Source: Hydrogenophaga sp. (GTDB taxonomy: Bacteria > Pseudomonadota > Gammaproteobacteria > Burkholderiales > Burkholderiaceae_C). Taken from it: DNA of 64,000 nucleotides. Below, piece by piece: positions 27,604 to 38,368 of this stretch. The notes below the pieces were generated by a model that was given only the letters and a program-made list of their open reading frames with translations, made no database searches and had not been told where the DNA came from. The translations under genes and the position numbers were made by a program. Location: NCBI GenBank assembly GCA_016790705.1, contig JAEUOT010000058.1, positions 167,491 through 231,490 of the forward strand, in the 5' to 3' direction. The stretch's first letter is position 1, and each line of letters begins with the position of its first letter.

Positions 27604-29487
27604 TCAGCCGCCGCCCACCGGCGGCAGGGTGAAGCTGAAGGTGGCGCCCTCGCCGGGGCGGCTCTCGGCGCGCAGCACGCCGCCATGGCGCTGCACGATG
27701 CGCCGCGCGGTCGCCAGCCCGATGCCCAGGCCGGAGAACTCGTGCGGTTGGTGCAGCCGCTGGAACGGCTGGAACAGCTTGCTGGCGCGCGCCATGTCGA
27801 AGCCCGCGCCGTTGTCGCTCACCGCGAACTCGCGTCCCCGTTCGGTGTCGCGCGAGAACACGCGGATGCGGGCCTGCGCCACCTCGGCGGTGTACTTCCA
27901 GGCGTTGTTCAGCAGGTTCTGCATCAGGGCTTCGATCAGCGCCGGATCGGCCTGCACGATCAGGTCCGGTTCGATGTCCCAGGTGACCTCACGCCGGGGC
28001 TCCGCGACCGACAGCTCCTCGAAGATCCGGGTCGCCATCGCGCTGAGGTTGACCGGCTGGCGCTGAACCTCGCCGCGGGCGAACTGCGAGAGCTTGAGCA
28101 GGCCGTCGATCAGTTCGCCCATCTTCTTGCTGGCCGCCATGATGCGCGCCAGATGGTCCCGGCTGCCCTCGGGCAGTCCGGGGTTGTCTTCACGCAGCGC
28201 CTGCGCGAAGCCGTTGATGATCCGAAGCGGCGAGCGCAGGTCGTGCGCCACCGCGTACGAATAACTCTCCAGTTCGTCGTAGGCATCCCTGAGGGCGCGC
28301 GTGCGCTCCTGGATGCGTTGCTCCAGCGTGGTGTTCAGACGCTGGAACTCCAGTTCGATCCGCTTGCGTTCGGTGACGTCCTGGGTCACACCCAGTGCGC
28401 GCAGGGCCCGGCCCGACGCATCGCGCTCGAATTCGGCCTTGACCGCGTGCCAGTATTCGCGCCCGTCGAGCTGCACGCGGTATTCGATTTCGTACGAGGA
28501 CTGGTTGCGGATCGCCCGGGACCAGAGGTCGACGACCCTGGGCTGGTCGTCGGGGTGGATGTGGGGCAGCAGCTCGTCGAAGCCGTATTCGGTTTTCGGG
28601 AAGGCGAGGAAGGAGCTGCTGCCGGGCAGCGTGAAGATGCGCCCGGTGGAAAGCTCTGCCTGCCAGGCACCCATGCGGGCCAGTTTCTGCGCCTGGTCCA
28701 GCAGGTTCTTGCTGGTGCGAACCGCTTCTTCGGCCGCTTTCTGCGCGCTGATGTCCTGGACCACGGAGATGAAGTAGTCGGGCGCACCGTTCACTTTGCG
28801 TACCAGCGCCACCGTCAGTTGCACCCAGACGAGGTGGCCGTCCTTGTGGCGGTAGCGCTTCTCCAGCGTGTAGCTGGAGCGGTGGCCCGCGAGCGACTCC
28901 TCCAGCAGGCGCACGTCGTTCCCGATGTCTTCCGCAACGGTGATGTCCTGGAAACGCATGGTCTCCAGTTCCGCACTGCTGTAGCCGACCATGTCGCAGA
29001 AGGTCTGGTTGGTTCGCAGCAGCCGGCCGTAGGCATCGACGTGGGTGATGCCCGACGCGGCGTGCTCGAAGGTGTCCAGGAAACGTTGCTGCCCTTCGCG
29101 GATCTGCTCACCCGCCGTCTGGAGCTGCCGGTTCTTGTGCTGCATGAGCGCGATGGCGCCGACCACCACCAGTTGCGTCAGCAGGTGCCAGGTGTTGAGC
29201 CAGAAGGCTTCTAACCGGTTGTCGAAGGCGAACTGGCCATATGGCGAGACCATGAAGAAGTTGACCAGCACCATGCCCAGCGCCGTGCTGACCAGTCCGG
29301 GTCCGAGGCCGCCGTAGAGCGCCGACAGCGCCACGGCCATGGCGGCGGTGACGAAGCGGCCACCGGACTCGGCCGGCGCCAGCGCAATGCGCAACCACAC
29401 GGCCAGCAGCGTCAGCGCGATGGCCAGCCCATAGCGCAGCCATGCCGAACGGACAGGCGGGGGCGGGTTCGAGGGCGGGAGGCTCAT
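27604..29487 (-). CDS. membrane-bound PAS sensor histidine kinase (orphan)
   Basis: 627 residues. Residues 1-115 hold four membrane helices of DUF4118/MASE type (LSALYGGLGPGLVSTALGM). Two PAS/PAC units follow (about 130-255, with YSSAELETMRFQDIT, and 260-375, with HIHPDDQPRVV). A coiled linker leads to HisKA with the phospho-accepting His415 in YAVAHDLRSPLRIINGF and a HATPase domain (NLLNNAWKY, DNGAGFD, GLGIGLA). No receiver or response regulator gene is adjacent, so its partner is elsewhere. The catalytic half resembles that of the 33983-37276 kinase. Confidence 0.9.
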   Translation of the reverse strand: MSLPPSNPPPPVRSAWLRYGLAIALTLLAVWLRIALAPAESGGRFVTAAMAVALSALYGGLGPGLVSTALGMVLVNFFMVSPYGQFAFDNRLEAFWLNTWHLLTQLVVVGAIALMQHKNRQLQTAGEQIREGQQRFLDTFEHAASGITHVDAYGRLLRTNQTFCDMVGYSSAELETMRFQDITVAEDIGNDVRLLEESLAGHRSSYTLEKRYRHKDGHLVWVQLTVALVRKVNGAPDYFISVVQDISAQKAAEEAVRTSKNLLDQAQKLARMGAWQAELSTGRIFTLPGSSSFLAFPKTEYGFDELLPHIHPDDQPRVVDLWSRAIRNQSSYEIEYRVQLDGREYWHAVKAEFERDASGRALRALGVTQDVTERKRIELEFQRLNTTLEQRIQERTRALRDAYDELESYSYAVAHDLRSPLRIINGFAQALREDNPGLPEGSRDHLARIMAASKKMGELIDGLLKLSQFARGEVQRQPVNLSAMATRIFEELSVAEPRREVTWDIEPDLIVQADPALIEALMQNLLNNAWKYTAEVAQARIRVFSRDTERGREFAVSDNGAGFDMARASKLFQPFQRLHQPHEFSGLGIGLATARRIVQRHGGVLRAESRPGEGATFSFTLPPVGGG

Positions 29488-29540
29488 GATCCGGCTCCCA
29501 TGCTAGCGTGCACCGGGACCGTCAAAGGCCGGAAAAGCAC

Positions 29541-30377
29541 CTAGATTTCGAGCGCGCGCAGGCTTGCGTCGATGGCGGCGGCGGTCTCGTGAGGCCGCTC
29601 CATGGGGAACAGGTGGCTGCCCTCGACCATGCGCAGCCGCTGGGGATGGGGTCCGACCAGGCGCTGAGTCATGGCCATGCCGACCTGCTTCATCTCCAGC
29701 GAGGCGGTGCCGCCGATGAATCCCACGGGGCAGCGCAGCGGGTGGCGCCGCAGCAGGCGGTCCAGGTTGTGCGGCAGGGTGTTGTAGATCGCGGTCTCGA
29801 TCTCGCGGTCGAACGCCAGCACGCGCTGCGGGCCGTGGGCGGTGGACACATCCACTGTGCCGTGCTCGATGTAGTCGCGCAGCACCTGCGGATCCCAGCG
29901 GGCAAACGCCTTCTTGTGCGCAAAGTGGTCGAACGCCGCCTGCGCGTCGGGCCAGGCGTTGCGCCGCTTGCGGCTGACCTTGCCCGGCGAGATCGAGCCC
30001 ACGAGCTGGGTGCGCTTGGCCAGTTCGAGCGCACGGGCGCGCCAGCCGCCCAGCACCGGCGAGTCGATCAGCAGCACGCCGCGCACGCCATGCCCCCCGA
30101 GCTGCGGGTGGCGCGCGGCGCACATGATGCTCAGAAAGCCACCCAGCGAGTGGCCGACCAGCCAGGCCGGCTTGCCGTGCTTCTCGATCTCAGGGCCGGC
30201 GAAATCCGCCAGTTGCTGGACCAGGTGCGGCCAGTTGCTGGTGACCGGGTACGCCGGATCGTGGCCGAACTTCTCCACCGCGCGCACCGCATGGCCGCGT
30301 GCCCGCAGCGACTTGAACAGCACGCCGTAGGTGCTGGCCGGGAAGCTGTTGGCGTGGGAGAAGACGATCAAGGACAT
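29541..30377 (-). CDS. alpha/beta-fold hydrolase
   Basis: 278 residues, cytoplasmic. HANSFPASTYGVLFKSL near the start is the oxyanion-hole region, VGHSLGGFLS carries the nucleophile elbow serine, DREIETAIYN and a late GSHLFPMERP supply the acid and His of the triad. Substrate not predictable. It lies 31 bases downstream of the Anbu gene on the same strand and may be co-transcribed with mutS and anbu. Confidence 0.85.
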   Translation of the reverse strand: MSLIVFSHANSFPASTYGVLFKSLRARGHAVRAVEKFGHDPAYPVTSNWPHLVQQLADFAGPEIEKHGKPAWLVGHSLGGFLSIMCAARHPQLGGHGVRGVLLIDSPVLGGWRARALELAKRTQLVGSISPGKVSRKRRNAWPDAQAAFDHFAHKKAFARWDPQVLRDYIEHGTVDVSTAHGPQRVLAFDREIETAIYNTLPHNLDRLLRRHPLRCPVGFIGGTASLEMKQVGMAMTQRLVGPHPQRLRMVEGSHLFPMERPHETAAAIDASLRALEI

Positions 30378-30408
30378 GCTGGGGGGTGACGCCGAAGGCG
30401 GCGCGGGG

Positions 30409-31236
30409 TCAGATCAGCTTCTCTTTTGGGTTCGTGATCTTCTTGAGCGGCTGGCTGCGGGTGCTGCAGCCCATCAGCGGCACCTCCGTGGGTGCGCCGT
30501 CCCAGACCGGGTGCTCGATGCTGTCGAACACCTCGCGCAGCTTCTGGCCCCAGGTGTTGCGCACCATGCGGAAGTAGGGGTTGTTCTCGTCTATGCAGGT
30601 GATCTTGTCGGTCTTGAGCGAGTCGGCCTCGTAGACCACCATGTCCAGCGGCAGCCCGACCGACAGGTTGGACTTGAGCGTGCTGTCCATGGACACCAGC
30701 GCGCACTTGGCGGCTTCGTCCAGTGGCGTGTCGGGCGTGATCACACGGTCGAGCACCGGCTTGCCGTACTTGGATTCGCCGACCTGGAAGAACGGCGTTT
30801 CGGGCGTGGCTTCGATGAAGTTGCCGGCCGAATAGACCTGGAACAGGCGCATGCCCTCGTGGCCGATCTGGCCGCCGAAGATCATGGAGACGTTGAAGTC
30901 CACGCCGGCGCGCTTGAGCGAATCGCCATCGCGCTCGAACACGTGGCGCACCGCCGAGCCGAGCACGCGGGCGGCGTCGAACATGCTCCTGGCGTTCCAG
31001 ATGGTGATCGGCTCTTCCCCGTCTTCTCCACCCAGCTTCTCGACCTGCAGGATCTCGCGCACCGACTGCGAAATGCTCAGGTTGCCGGCCGAGAGCAGGC
31101 ACATGAAGCGGTCGCCCGGCTTCTCGTAGACGATCATCTTGCGGAAGGTGCTGATCTGGTCGAGACCGGCGTTGGTGCGGGAGTCGGAGAGGAAGACCAG
31201 TCCGGCCTTGAGTTTGACGGCGACGCAGTAAGTCAT
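30409..31236 (-). CDS. Anbu-type proteasome-like peptidase
   Basis: 275 residues of the Anbu (ancestral beta subunit) family. After removal of Met the protein starts with Thr1 ([19 protein letters not shown]), with Asp17 and Lys32 at the positions of the proteasome catalytic triad, so the nucleophile needs no propeptide. Anbu assembles into open helical or ring oligomers; its cellular role is unclear. In most genomes it sits with alpha-E, ATP-grasp and transglutaminase genes; none is next to it here. Its ATG instead overlaps the mutS stop (ATGA), which is notable. Confidence 0.92.
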   Translation of the reverse strand: MTYCVAVKLKAGLVFLSDSRTNAGLDQISTFRKMIVYEKPGDRFMCLLSAGNLSISQSVREILQVEKLGGEDGEEPITIWNARSMFDAARVLGSAVRHVFERDGDSLKRAGVDFNVSMIFGGQIGHEGMRLFQVYSAGNFIEATPETPFFQVGESKYGKPVLDRVITPDTPLDEAAKCALVSMDSTLKSNLSVGLPLDMVVYEADSLKTDKITCIDENNPYFRMVRNTWGQKLREVFDSIEHPVWDGAPTEVPLMGCSTRSQPLKKITNPKEKLI

Positions 31237-33863
31237 GGTGTCTGGGCGAGTTTCTTGAGGGCGTAAAGCTGGTCCAGCGCTTCGCGCGGACTCAGCGCAT
31301 CGGGGTCGATGGCGGCGAGGGCTGCCACCACCGGCGGTGTTTCGGGTTCGGGTGCGGCCGGGGGTGGCGCGAACAGGTCGACCTGCACACGGCTGCTTTC
31401 GCTGTGGGCTTCGAGCGCGGCCAGCGCGTGTTTCGCGTGCTGCACGACGGCACCGGGCACACCGGCCAGGCGCGCGACCTGGATGCCGTAGCTGCGGCTG
31501 GCCGGACCGGGTTCGATCTGGTGCAGGAACACGATGCCGCTCTTGCCGCCGCCCTCGACCGCGCTCACGTGCACGTTGACGGCGCCGTGGTGGCCGGCCG
31601 GGAACTCGGTCAGCTCGAAGTAGTGGGTGGCAAACAGCGTGAAGCAGCGCGCCTTGTCGTGCAGGTGGGCGGCGATGCCGCCGGCCAGCGCCAGGCCGTC
31701 GAAGGTGGAGGTGCCGCGACCGATCTCGTCCATCAGCACCAGGCTCTCGGGCGTGGCGGCGTGCAGGATCTGCGCGGCCTCGGTCATCTCGACCATGAAG
31801 GTCGACTGCGCGTTGGCCAGGTCGTCGGCCGCGCCGATGCGGGTATGGATCGCGTCGATCGGGCCCAGGCGGACGCTGGCGGCCGGCACGTACGAGCCCA
31901 TCGAGGCCAGCAGCACGATCACCGCGACCTGGCGCATGTAGGTGCTCTTGCCGCCCATGTTGGGGCCGGTGATGACCTGCATGCGCTGCTTGCCGCCCAG
32001 CACGGTGTCGTTGGCGATGAAGCTGCCGCCGGTGGTTTCATTGAGGCGCGCTTCCACGACGGGATGCCGGCCGCCGCGGATCTCGATGCAGGGCTCGGGC
32101 GTGAAGCCGGGCTCGCTCCAGTTGAGCGTCAGCGAGCGTTCGGCCAGCGCACACAGCGCGTCCAGCGCGGCCATCGCGCGGGCCAGCTTCGTCAGCGGGT
32201 CGATCCAGGCCTGCATCTCGTCGAGCAGCAGCTCGTACAGGTATTTCTCGCGCGCCAGCGCCCGGTCCTGCGCGGAAAGCGCCTTGTCTTCGAAGGCCTT
32301 GAGTTCGGGGGTGATGAAGCGCTCGGCGTTCTTGAGCGTCTGGCGGCGCCGGTAGTCGTCGGGCACCTTGTCCAACTGGCCTTGCGTGACCTCGATGTAG
32401 AAGCCGTGCACCTTGTTGAACTGCACGCGCAGGTTGGCAATGCCGGTGCGCGCGCGTTCACGGGTTTCCAGGTCGATCAGGAAGCCGTCGCAGTTGGTCT
32501 GGATGGCGCGCAGCTCGTCGAGCTCGGTGTCGAAACCGTCGGCGATCACGCCGCCGTCGCGCACCAGAGCTGCGGGCTCGGGCGCAATCGCCTGCGCGAG
32601 CAGCTCGGCGCAACCGGCGGGCGGGGTCAGTTCGGCGGCGATGCGCTGCAGCAGCGCCGGCGGGTTGGCGCCCAGGCTGGCGGCCAGCGTGGCCGAGAGC
32701 TGCTGTGAGCGGCCCAGCGTGGCCGTCAGCCCGACCAGTTCACGCGGGCGCACCTGGCGCAGCGCGGTGCGGGCCGTGATGCGTTCGACGTCGCTCGATC
32801 CCTTGAGTTCGCTGCGCAGCGTTTGCCACAGGCCGCCGCGCAGCAGGCCGATGGCGGCCAGCCGCTCGCGCGCCTCGCTGCGTTCGCGCCGGGGCGAGAG
32901 CAGCCAGGTGCGCAGGGCGCGGCTGCCCATGCCGGTGTGGCAGGTGTCCAGCAGCGAGAACAGCGTCGGGCTGGTCTCGCCACGCAGAGTGTGGGTGAGT
33001 TCCAGGTTGCGCCGGGTGTTGACCGGCAGGTCGATCAGCTCGCCGCTGCGCGCCACCTGCAGGCTGCGCACATGCGTCAGGGCGCGGCCCTGCGTGTGTT
33101 CGGCGTAGGCCAGCAGCGCGGCGGCGGCGGCGTGCGCGTCCTTCAGGTCCTGGGCGTCCCAGGCGGCCAGGCTGGCGGCCTGCAACTGCTCCAGCAGCTT
33201 GCGCTCGCCCAGCCCGGCGTCGAAGGCCCAGGCAGGTCGCACCACGGCCACGCAGCGCGCACCGCTGGGCAGCGGCTGGGCGCTGACCTGCTGCAGTGTT
33301 TTCTCAAAGGTGGGCGTGACTTCGGCGCTGTACAACACCTCGCCGGGACCGACACGGGCGATCCAGTCGGCCAGTTCGTCGCTGGCGCACTGGGCGAGGA
33401 AGACGATGCCCTGCGTGACCGACAGCCAGGCCAGGCCCAGACCGGTGCGAGCGCCCGGATGCACTGCCATCACCAGCGCCTCGGTCTTGTCCGACAGCAG
33501 CTCGGTGTCGGTCAGCGTGCCGGGCGTGACCACGCGCACCACCTTGCGCTCGACCGGCCCCTTGGCGGTGGCCACATCGCCGACCTGCTCGCAGATGGCG
33601 ACCGATTCGCCCAGCTTGATCAGGCGCGCCAGGTAGCTCTCGACCGAGTGGAACGGCACCCCGGCCATGATCACCGGCTCGCCGGCCGACTGGCCGCGCT
33701 GCGTCAGCGTGATGTCCAGCAGCCGCGCGGCCTTCTCGGCGTCGGCGTAGAACATCTCGTAGAAGTCGCCCATGCGGTAGAACAGCAGCGTGTCCGGGTA
33801 CGCGGCCTTGAGGGCCAGGTACTGCTGCATCATGGGGGTGTGGCGGTCCAGCGGGGCGGTCAA
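31233..33863 (-). CDS. mutS: DNA mismatch repair protein MutS
   Basis: About 876 residues from a TTG at 33863, which gives [18 protein letters not shown], the same N-terminal length as E. coli MutS; an ATG at 33944 would add 27 residues unlike the family, and the ATG at 33833 would cut the conserved HTPMMQQY. No strong ribosome-binding site is visible for any of them. Mismatch-recognition [12 protein letters not shown] contains the Phe-x-Glu wedge; the ATPase has [13 protein letters not shown] (Walker A), [12 protein letters not shown] (Walker B) and ATHYFELTE. It recognises mismatches and recruits MutL. The ten-residue C-terminal tail overlaps the start of the Anbu gene. Confidence 0.95.
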   Translation of the reverse strand: MTAPLDRHTPMMQQYLALKAAYPDTLLFYRMGDFYEMFYADAEKAARLLDITLTQRGQSAGEPVIMAGVPFHSVESYLARLIKLGESVAICEQVGDVATAKGPVERKVVRVVTPGTLTDTELLSDKTEALVMAVHPGARTGLGLAWLSVTQGIVFLAQCASDELADWIARVGPGEVLYSAEVTPTFEKTLQQVSAQPLPSGARCVAVVRPAWAFDAGLGERKLLEQLQAASLAAWDAQDLKDAHAAAAALLAYAEHTQGRALTHVRSLQVARSGELIDLPVNTRRNLELTHTLRGETSPTLFSLLDTCHTGMGSRALRTWLLSPRRERSEARERLAAIGLLRGGLWQTLRSELKGSSDVERITARTALRQVRPRELVGLTATLGRSQQLSATLAASLGANPPALLQRIAAELTPPAGCAELLAQAIAPEPAALVRDGGVIADGFDTELDELRAIQTNCDGFLIDLETRERARTGIANLRVQFNKVHGFYIEVTQGQLDKVPDDYRRRQTLKNAERFITPELKAFEDKALSAQDRALAREKYLYELLLDEMQAWIDPLTKLARAMAALDALCALAERSLTLNWSEPGFTPEPCIEIRGGRHPVVEARLNETTGGSFIANDTVLGGKQRMQVITGPNMGGKSTYMRQVAVIVLLASMGSYVPAASVRLGPIDAIHTRIGAADDLANAQSTFMVEMTEAAQILHAATPESLVLMDEIGRGTSTFDGLALAGGIAAHLHDKARCFTLFATHYFELTEFPAGHHGAVNVHVSAVEGGGKSGIVFLHQIEPGPASRSYGIQVARLAGVPGAVVQHAKHALAALEAHSESSRVQVDLFAPPPAAPEPETPPVVAALAAIDPDALSPREALDQLYALKKLAQTP

Positions 33864-33982
33864 GGCAGGCTCGGAAAACGGGGCACAAAAGCGGCTTACT
33901 TTAGCAGTTCGAGCCCTTTCCCATTCCCGGGCCCTGCCCGACAATCGGCGGGAATTTCGACCCGCGCAGCCCCTTTTCTTTC

Positions 33983-36900
33983 ATGCCGCCTGCCAGCCAA
34001 GACCCCCGTGCCGATGCCGTCCCGCCAGCGACGGTGTCGGCATTGCCGTTCGAAGCCCTGTTCGAGGACGCACCGCTGGCGGCGGCGGTCAGCCGCCGGT
34101 CCGACGGGCGGCTGCTGGCGGTCAACCGGGCGTGGGAAGCCCTGACGGGCATGGCGCGGGAGCAGGTGATCGGCCGCACGACCCACTCCCTGGGACTCTG
34201 GTCCAGCCTTGAAGAACGGGAACGCTTCCTGGAGAACATGCACCGGCCGGAGGGGTTCCGCTGCGTCAGCGTGATCGCTGGAACGCAACGCTCCCTGCAC
34301 GTGTCCGCCGCCACACTGCCGGGCGACGAGCCGCTGCTGCTGGTGTACCTGACCGATGTCGGCGCCCAGGTTCGCACGGAGCAGGCGCGTGACAAGGCGC
34401 TGGCGTCGCTGGAGGCGACCAACCAGGCGTTGCAGCAGCAGGTCGAGCTTCACGGGGCGATCGAGTCGCTGGCGCGGGTGGGCCACTGGACCAACGCACC
34501 CAGCGACAACGAGGTGATCTGGTCGCCCGGCCTGTACGCCATCACGGGTCTGGCGCCCCGGCCGGTCATCTCGCGTGGCGAAGGCCGGGGCAGCATCCAT
34601 CCCGACGACCTGCCCGCGTGGCGCGAGGCGCGGGAGGCGCTGGACGGCAGGGAGGTCGAGTTCCGCTGGACCCGTCCCGACGGACAGGTCCGCTGGATGC
34701 GCACCCGCATCAGCCAGACCGCGGTCAAGGGCATTCCGCGCACCGATTTCGGCGTGGTGCAGGACATCACCGAGCAGCGTGAGGCGATCCAGACCCACGC
34801 GAGCCGCTTGCGCATGCTGCGCGACATCACCGCGCGCATCCCGGGCGTGGTGTTCCAGTCGCGCATGCCGGTCAAGGGCTGGGGAAGTTTCGAGTTTGTC
34901 AGCGATGTGGCGCGCGAGCTGTTCGCGCTCGAACCCGAGCAGATGATCCAGGACGCACGGGTGCTCTTTGACCGGGTCCACCCCGACGACCAGCGGCCCA
35001 TGGGCGAGTCGATCTGGAAGGCCACGCAGCAGATGGCGCCATGGCGGATGAATTTCCGTGTGCTGCATCCCACGCGGGGCTTGCGCTGGTGCGCGGCCGA
35101 GGGATTGCCGCAGCCGCAGGCCGACGGATCGGTGCTCTGGCACGGCTATGCCCACGACGTCACCGAGGTGCGCCAGGCCGCGCTGGCCATGGAGCGCCAG
35201 CACCGCATGCTGGAGGCCGTCGGCGAGGCGCAGTCCGCCTACATCGAGGCCGACGACAAGCGACAGGCGTTCGAGCGCCTGCTGCAGGCGCTGCTGTCGG
35301 TGACCGACAGCGCCTATGGTTTTGTCGGGGAGGTGCTCTACGACGAGGCCGACCAGCCTTACCTCAAGACTCACGCGATTTCCGACATTTCCTGGAACGA
35401 GGCCTCGCGCCGCATGATGGCCGAGCAGGCCGCGTCCGGACTCGAATTCCGCAACCTCAAGACCTTGTTCGGTCATGCCCTGGCCACCGGCCGGACGGTG
35501 TTTTCCAATGAACCGGCGGCGGACCCGCGCCGGGGCGGGCTGCCGCCCGGGCATCCGGCCATGAACGCCTTCCTCGGTGTGCCGCTGTCGGTCGGCGACC
35601 GGCTGATCGCGATGGTGGCGCTGGCCAATGCCCCGGAGGGCTACCACCCCGAGGACGAGGAGTTCCTGCAGCCGCTGTTGGGGGCCGTGCGCGAAATGGT
35701 GATGGCGCGGCGCGGCCACGCCGAGCGCCAGCGGTCCCGGGAGCAGTTGCAGGCGACCAGCGCCCTGCTGTCGGAAAAATCGGCAGCCCTGCAGATGACG
35801 CTGGACAGCATGAGCCAGGGGCTGGTCAAGGTCGATGCCAGCGGGCATGCGACCATCTACAACCGGCGCTTCCTGGAGCTGCTGGACCTTCCCGACGAGC
35901 TGATGTCGTCGCACCCCTTGCAGGAGCTGGTGGTCCGGTTCCAGGCCGAACGCGGCGATTTCGGCCCGGACTATTCGCTGGTGGAACCGGTGGCACGCGA
36001 CTATGTGGCGATGCACAAGACCCAGGCGCCAGAGAAATACTGGCGCCGCACCAACGACGGTCGGGCGCTGGAGATCCGGACGCGCGTCCTGCCCGAGGGC
36101 GGCATGGTGCGCACCTACACCGACGTGACCTCCTACATCCAGGTCGAGGAGGCCCTGCGCGATGAGCGCCAGCGTCTGGAGTGGGTGCTGGAGGCGACGG
36201 GGCCGGGCATCTGGGAACTCGATGTGGTGACCGAAATGAGCATGTACAGCGAACGCTGGGCATCGCTGCTCGGCTACGCGCTGCAGGAGCTGGACCCGCC
36301 GACGCGTCAGACCTGGCGCGCGCTGGTGCATCCGGACGATCTCGATCGCGCCGAAGGGGAGTTGCGTGCCCACCTGAACGGCCGGACGCCGGTGTACGAC
36401 TGCGATCTGCGGCTGCGCCACAAGCAGGGGGACTGGATCTGGTTCAACGACCGGGGTCGCGTGCACCGGCGCGACGAGAACGGGCGCCCGCTGTACATGT
36501 CGGGCACGCTGCTGGACATCCACGCCCGCGTGACCGCGCAGGAGCAGGTCCGGTCGCTCAACGCCAGCCTGGAGCGTCGCGTCGCCGAGCGCACCGCCGA
36601 GCTGGAGCGCTCGATGCGGGACATGGAAGTCATCTCCTACTCGATCGCCCACGACCTGCGGGCCCCGCTGCGTTCGGTCAATGGCTTTGCCTCCCTGGTG
36701 CTGGAGACCGACAGCGAGACGCTCAGCGTGGAAGGCCGGCTGATGTTCGAGCGCATCGTCAGCGCCTCGCGCAACATGGGTCAGATGATCTCCGACATGC
36801 TGGAGCTGCTGCGCGTCGTGCGGGTGGAGATCGACCCGGAGTCGGTGGACATGAACGCGCTGGCCCGCTCGGTGACCGAGGCCCTGGCGCCCGGCGTGCC

Positions 36901-37276
36901 GCAGGCGCGCGTGAACCTGCTGCCGCTGCCGAGGGTGATGGGCGATGCCAAGCTGCTGCGACAACTGCTGGCCAACCTGATGGACAACGCGCTGAAGTAT
37001 TCGCGCCACCGTCCCGATCCGGTGATCGAGCTGGGGTTCGATGCTGCGCGCGGGGCGTTCTATCTCAAGGACAACGGCATGGGCTTCGACATGGCCCATG
37101 CCCACAAGCTGTTCGGTCTGTTCCAGCGTCTGCACGCGGGCGGTTCGGCGCCCAGCGGGACCGGCGTCGGGCTGGCGATCGTGGCGCGCACGCTGGAGCG
37201 CCACGGCGGGCGCATCTGGGCCGAGGCCCAGCCCGGGGTCGGGGCGACGTTCTGGTGGACCCTGCCGACGGGTTGA
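33983..37276 (+). CDS. cytoplasmic multi-PAS/GAF sensor histidine kinase (orphan)
   Basis: 1097 residues with no membrane helix. In order: PAS (20-125; LLAVNRAWEALTGM), a PAS/PAC unit (150-265; GSIHPDDLPAW, WTRPDGQVRWMRT), another (270-395; DRVHPDDQRPM), a GAF domain (about 410-580; LLSVTDSAYGFVGEVLYDE), a PAS of the type-7 kind (about 600-715; SMSQGLVKVDASGHATIYN), a further PAS/PAC (720-845; LVHPDDLDRAE), coiled coil, HisKA with SIAHDLRAPLRSVNGF, and HATPase (NLMDNALKY, DNGMGFD, SGTGVGLAI). Several cytosolic signals are probably integrated. No response regulator is adjacent. Divergent from mutS over 119 bases. Confidence 0.9.
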   Translation: MPPASQDPRADAVPPATVSALPFEALFEDAPLAAAVSRRSDGRLLAVNRAWEALTGMAREQVIGRTTHSLGLWSSLEERERFLENMHRPEGFRCVSVIAGTQRSLHVSAATLPGDEPLLLVYLTDVGAQVRTEQARDKALASLEATNQALQQQVELHGAIESLARVGHWTNAPSDNEVIWSPGLYAITGLAPRPVISRGEGRGSIHPDDLPAWREAREALDGREVEFRWTRPDGQVRWMRTRISQTAVKGIPRTDFGVVQDITEQREAIQTHASRLRMLRDITARIPGVVFQSRMPVKGWGSFEFVSDVARELFALEPEQMIQDARVLFDRVHPDDQRPMGESIWKATQQMAPWRMNFRVLHPTRGLRWCAAEGLPQPQADGSVLWHGYAHDVTEVRQAALAMERQHRMLEAVGEAQSAYIEADDKRQAFERLLQALLSVTDSAYGFVGEVLYDEADQPYLKTHAISDISWNEASRRMMAEQAASGLEFRNLKTLFGHALATGRTVFSNEPAADPRRGGLPPGHPAMNAFLGVPLSVGDRLIAMVALANAPEGYHPEDEEFLQPLLGAVREMVMARRGHAERQRSREQLQATSALLSEKSAALQMTLDSMSQGLVKVDASGHATIYNRRFLELLDLPDELMSSHPLQELVVRFQAERGDFGPDYSLVEPVARDYVAMHKTQAPEKYWRRTNDGRALEIRTRVLPEGGMVRTYTDVTSYIQVEEALRDERQRLEWVLEATGPGIWELDVVTEMSMYSERWASLLGYALQELDPPTRQTWRALVHPDDLDRAEGELRAHLNGRTPVYDCDLRLRHKQGDWIWFNDRGRVHRRDENGRPLYMSGTLLDIHARVTAQEQVRSLNASLERRVAERTAELERSMRDMEVISYSIAHDLRAPLRSVNGFASLVLETDSETLSVEGRLMFERIVSASRNMGQMISDMLELLRVVRVEIDPESVDMNALARSVTEALAPGVPQARVNLLPLPRVMGDAKLLRQLLANLMDNALKYSRHRPDPVIELGFDAARGAFYLKDNGMGFDMAHAHKLFGLFQRLHAGGSAPSGTGVGLAIVARTLERHGGRIWAEAQPGVGATFWWTLPTG

Positions 37277-37300
37277 GTCGCGCCGGGCCGCCGCCGCGCG

Positions 37301-38224
37301 TCAGAACGGCGCGACGTGCACCGTGGGCGGGAAATCGTCGTCGGCCGGCTTGTCGCCGCTGTCTCCGGTCGGCTTGGGAAGGGATTGACGCACCGAGGCC
37401 TTGTCGCCGGCGCTGGCGAACTTGCTGTACTTGCCGGTGATGCCGACGAGCTGGCCGTAGATCCGGGGGTTGGCGGCCAGGCACTCGCGCTGTTCCAGGA
37501 AGTCGGCTTCGCCGGTGAAGTTGCCAATCAGGCCGCCGGCCTCGGTCACCAGCAGGGCGCCGGCCGCCACGTCCCAGGGCGAGAGGCCCATTTCGAAGAA
37601 ACCGTCGGAGAAGCCGGCGGCTACATAGGCCAGGTCCAGCGCCGCCGAGCCAGGGCGACGCAGCCCCGCGCACTTGGGCATCACCTCGGCGAACAGTTGC
37701 ATGTAGGTCTGGAAGGCATCGCCCGGACGGAACGGGAAGCCGGTGGAGAGCAGGCACTCGCGCAGCGAGTTGCGCTTGGCCACGCGGATGCGGCGGTCGT
37801 TGAGGTAGGCGCCGCGGCCCCGGGTGGCGCAGAATAGGTCGTTGCGGGTCGGGTCGTAGATCACGGCCTGCTCGATACGGCCGTTGACCATGAGCGCGAT
37901 GCTCACGCAGTAGACCGGGAAGCCGTGGATGAAGTTGGTGGTGCCGTCCAGCGGATCGATGATCCAGACGTGGTTCTTGTCGCGGCCCTTGCCTTCGCGT
38001 CGTCCGGATTCTTCGGCCCAGATGCCGTGGTCGGGGTAGGCCGTCAGCAGGGTCTCGATGATCGCGGCCTCCGCCGCATGGTCGATCTCGGTGACGAAAT
38101 CGTTGGTCTGTTTGGTGCTCACGCGCACGGTCTCGACGTCGAGGGCGGCGCGGTTGATGATGGCGCCGGCGGCGCGGGCGGCCTTGATGGCCACATTCAG
38201 CATGGGGTGGAGGCTGGACGACAT
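37301..38224 (-). CDS. suhB: inositol-1-monophosphatase family protein
   Basis: 307 residues. Metal-dependent phosphatase motifs: [32 protein letters not shown] and [19 protein letters not shown]. SuhB-type proteins in proteobacteria also bind the transcription machinery in rRNA operon antitermination. The C-terminal 35 residues (after YSKFAS) are a charged, disordered extension. Divergent from trmJ, a common arrangement in beta-proteobacteria. Confidence 0.94.
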   Translation of the reverse strand: MSSSLHPMLNVAIKAARAAGAIINRAALDVETVRVSTKQTNDFVTEIDHAAEAAIIETLLTAYPDHGIWAEESGRREGKGRDKNHVWIIDPLDGTTNFIHGFPVYCVSIALMVNGRIEQAVIYDPTRNDLFCATRGRGAYLNDRRIRVAKRNSLRECLLSTGFPFRPGDAFQTYMQLFAEVMPKCAGLRRPGSAALDLAYVAAGFSDGFFEMGLSPWDVAAGALLVTEAGGLIGNFTGEADFLEQRECLAANPRIYGQLVGITGKYSKFASAGDKASVRQSLPKPTGDSGDKPADDDFPPTVHVAPF

Positions 38225-38368
38225 GAATTGTGTTCCTTGGACGGGCCGCGGTGCGGCCGTGGGCGAAGGGCAAGAGCGAGGCTCGGGTCCCGGCGATGCG
38301 GGGCGGCGACAATAGCGCGCATTTTACCGGTCCGTGCCGTTGCCGGGCCTGCGACAGATTTCACACCC

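Noticed and set aside
33896-37204. 1102-codon minus-strand open frame opposite the multi-PAS kinase
   Set aside because: The kinase on the plus strand has all expected motifs; the opposite frame is Arg/His/Gln-rich and featureless.
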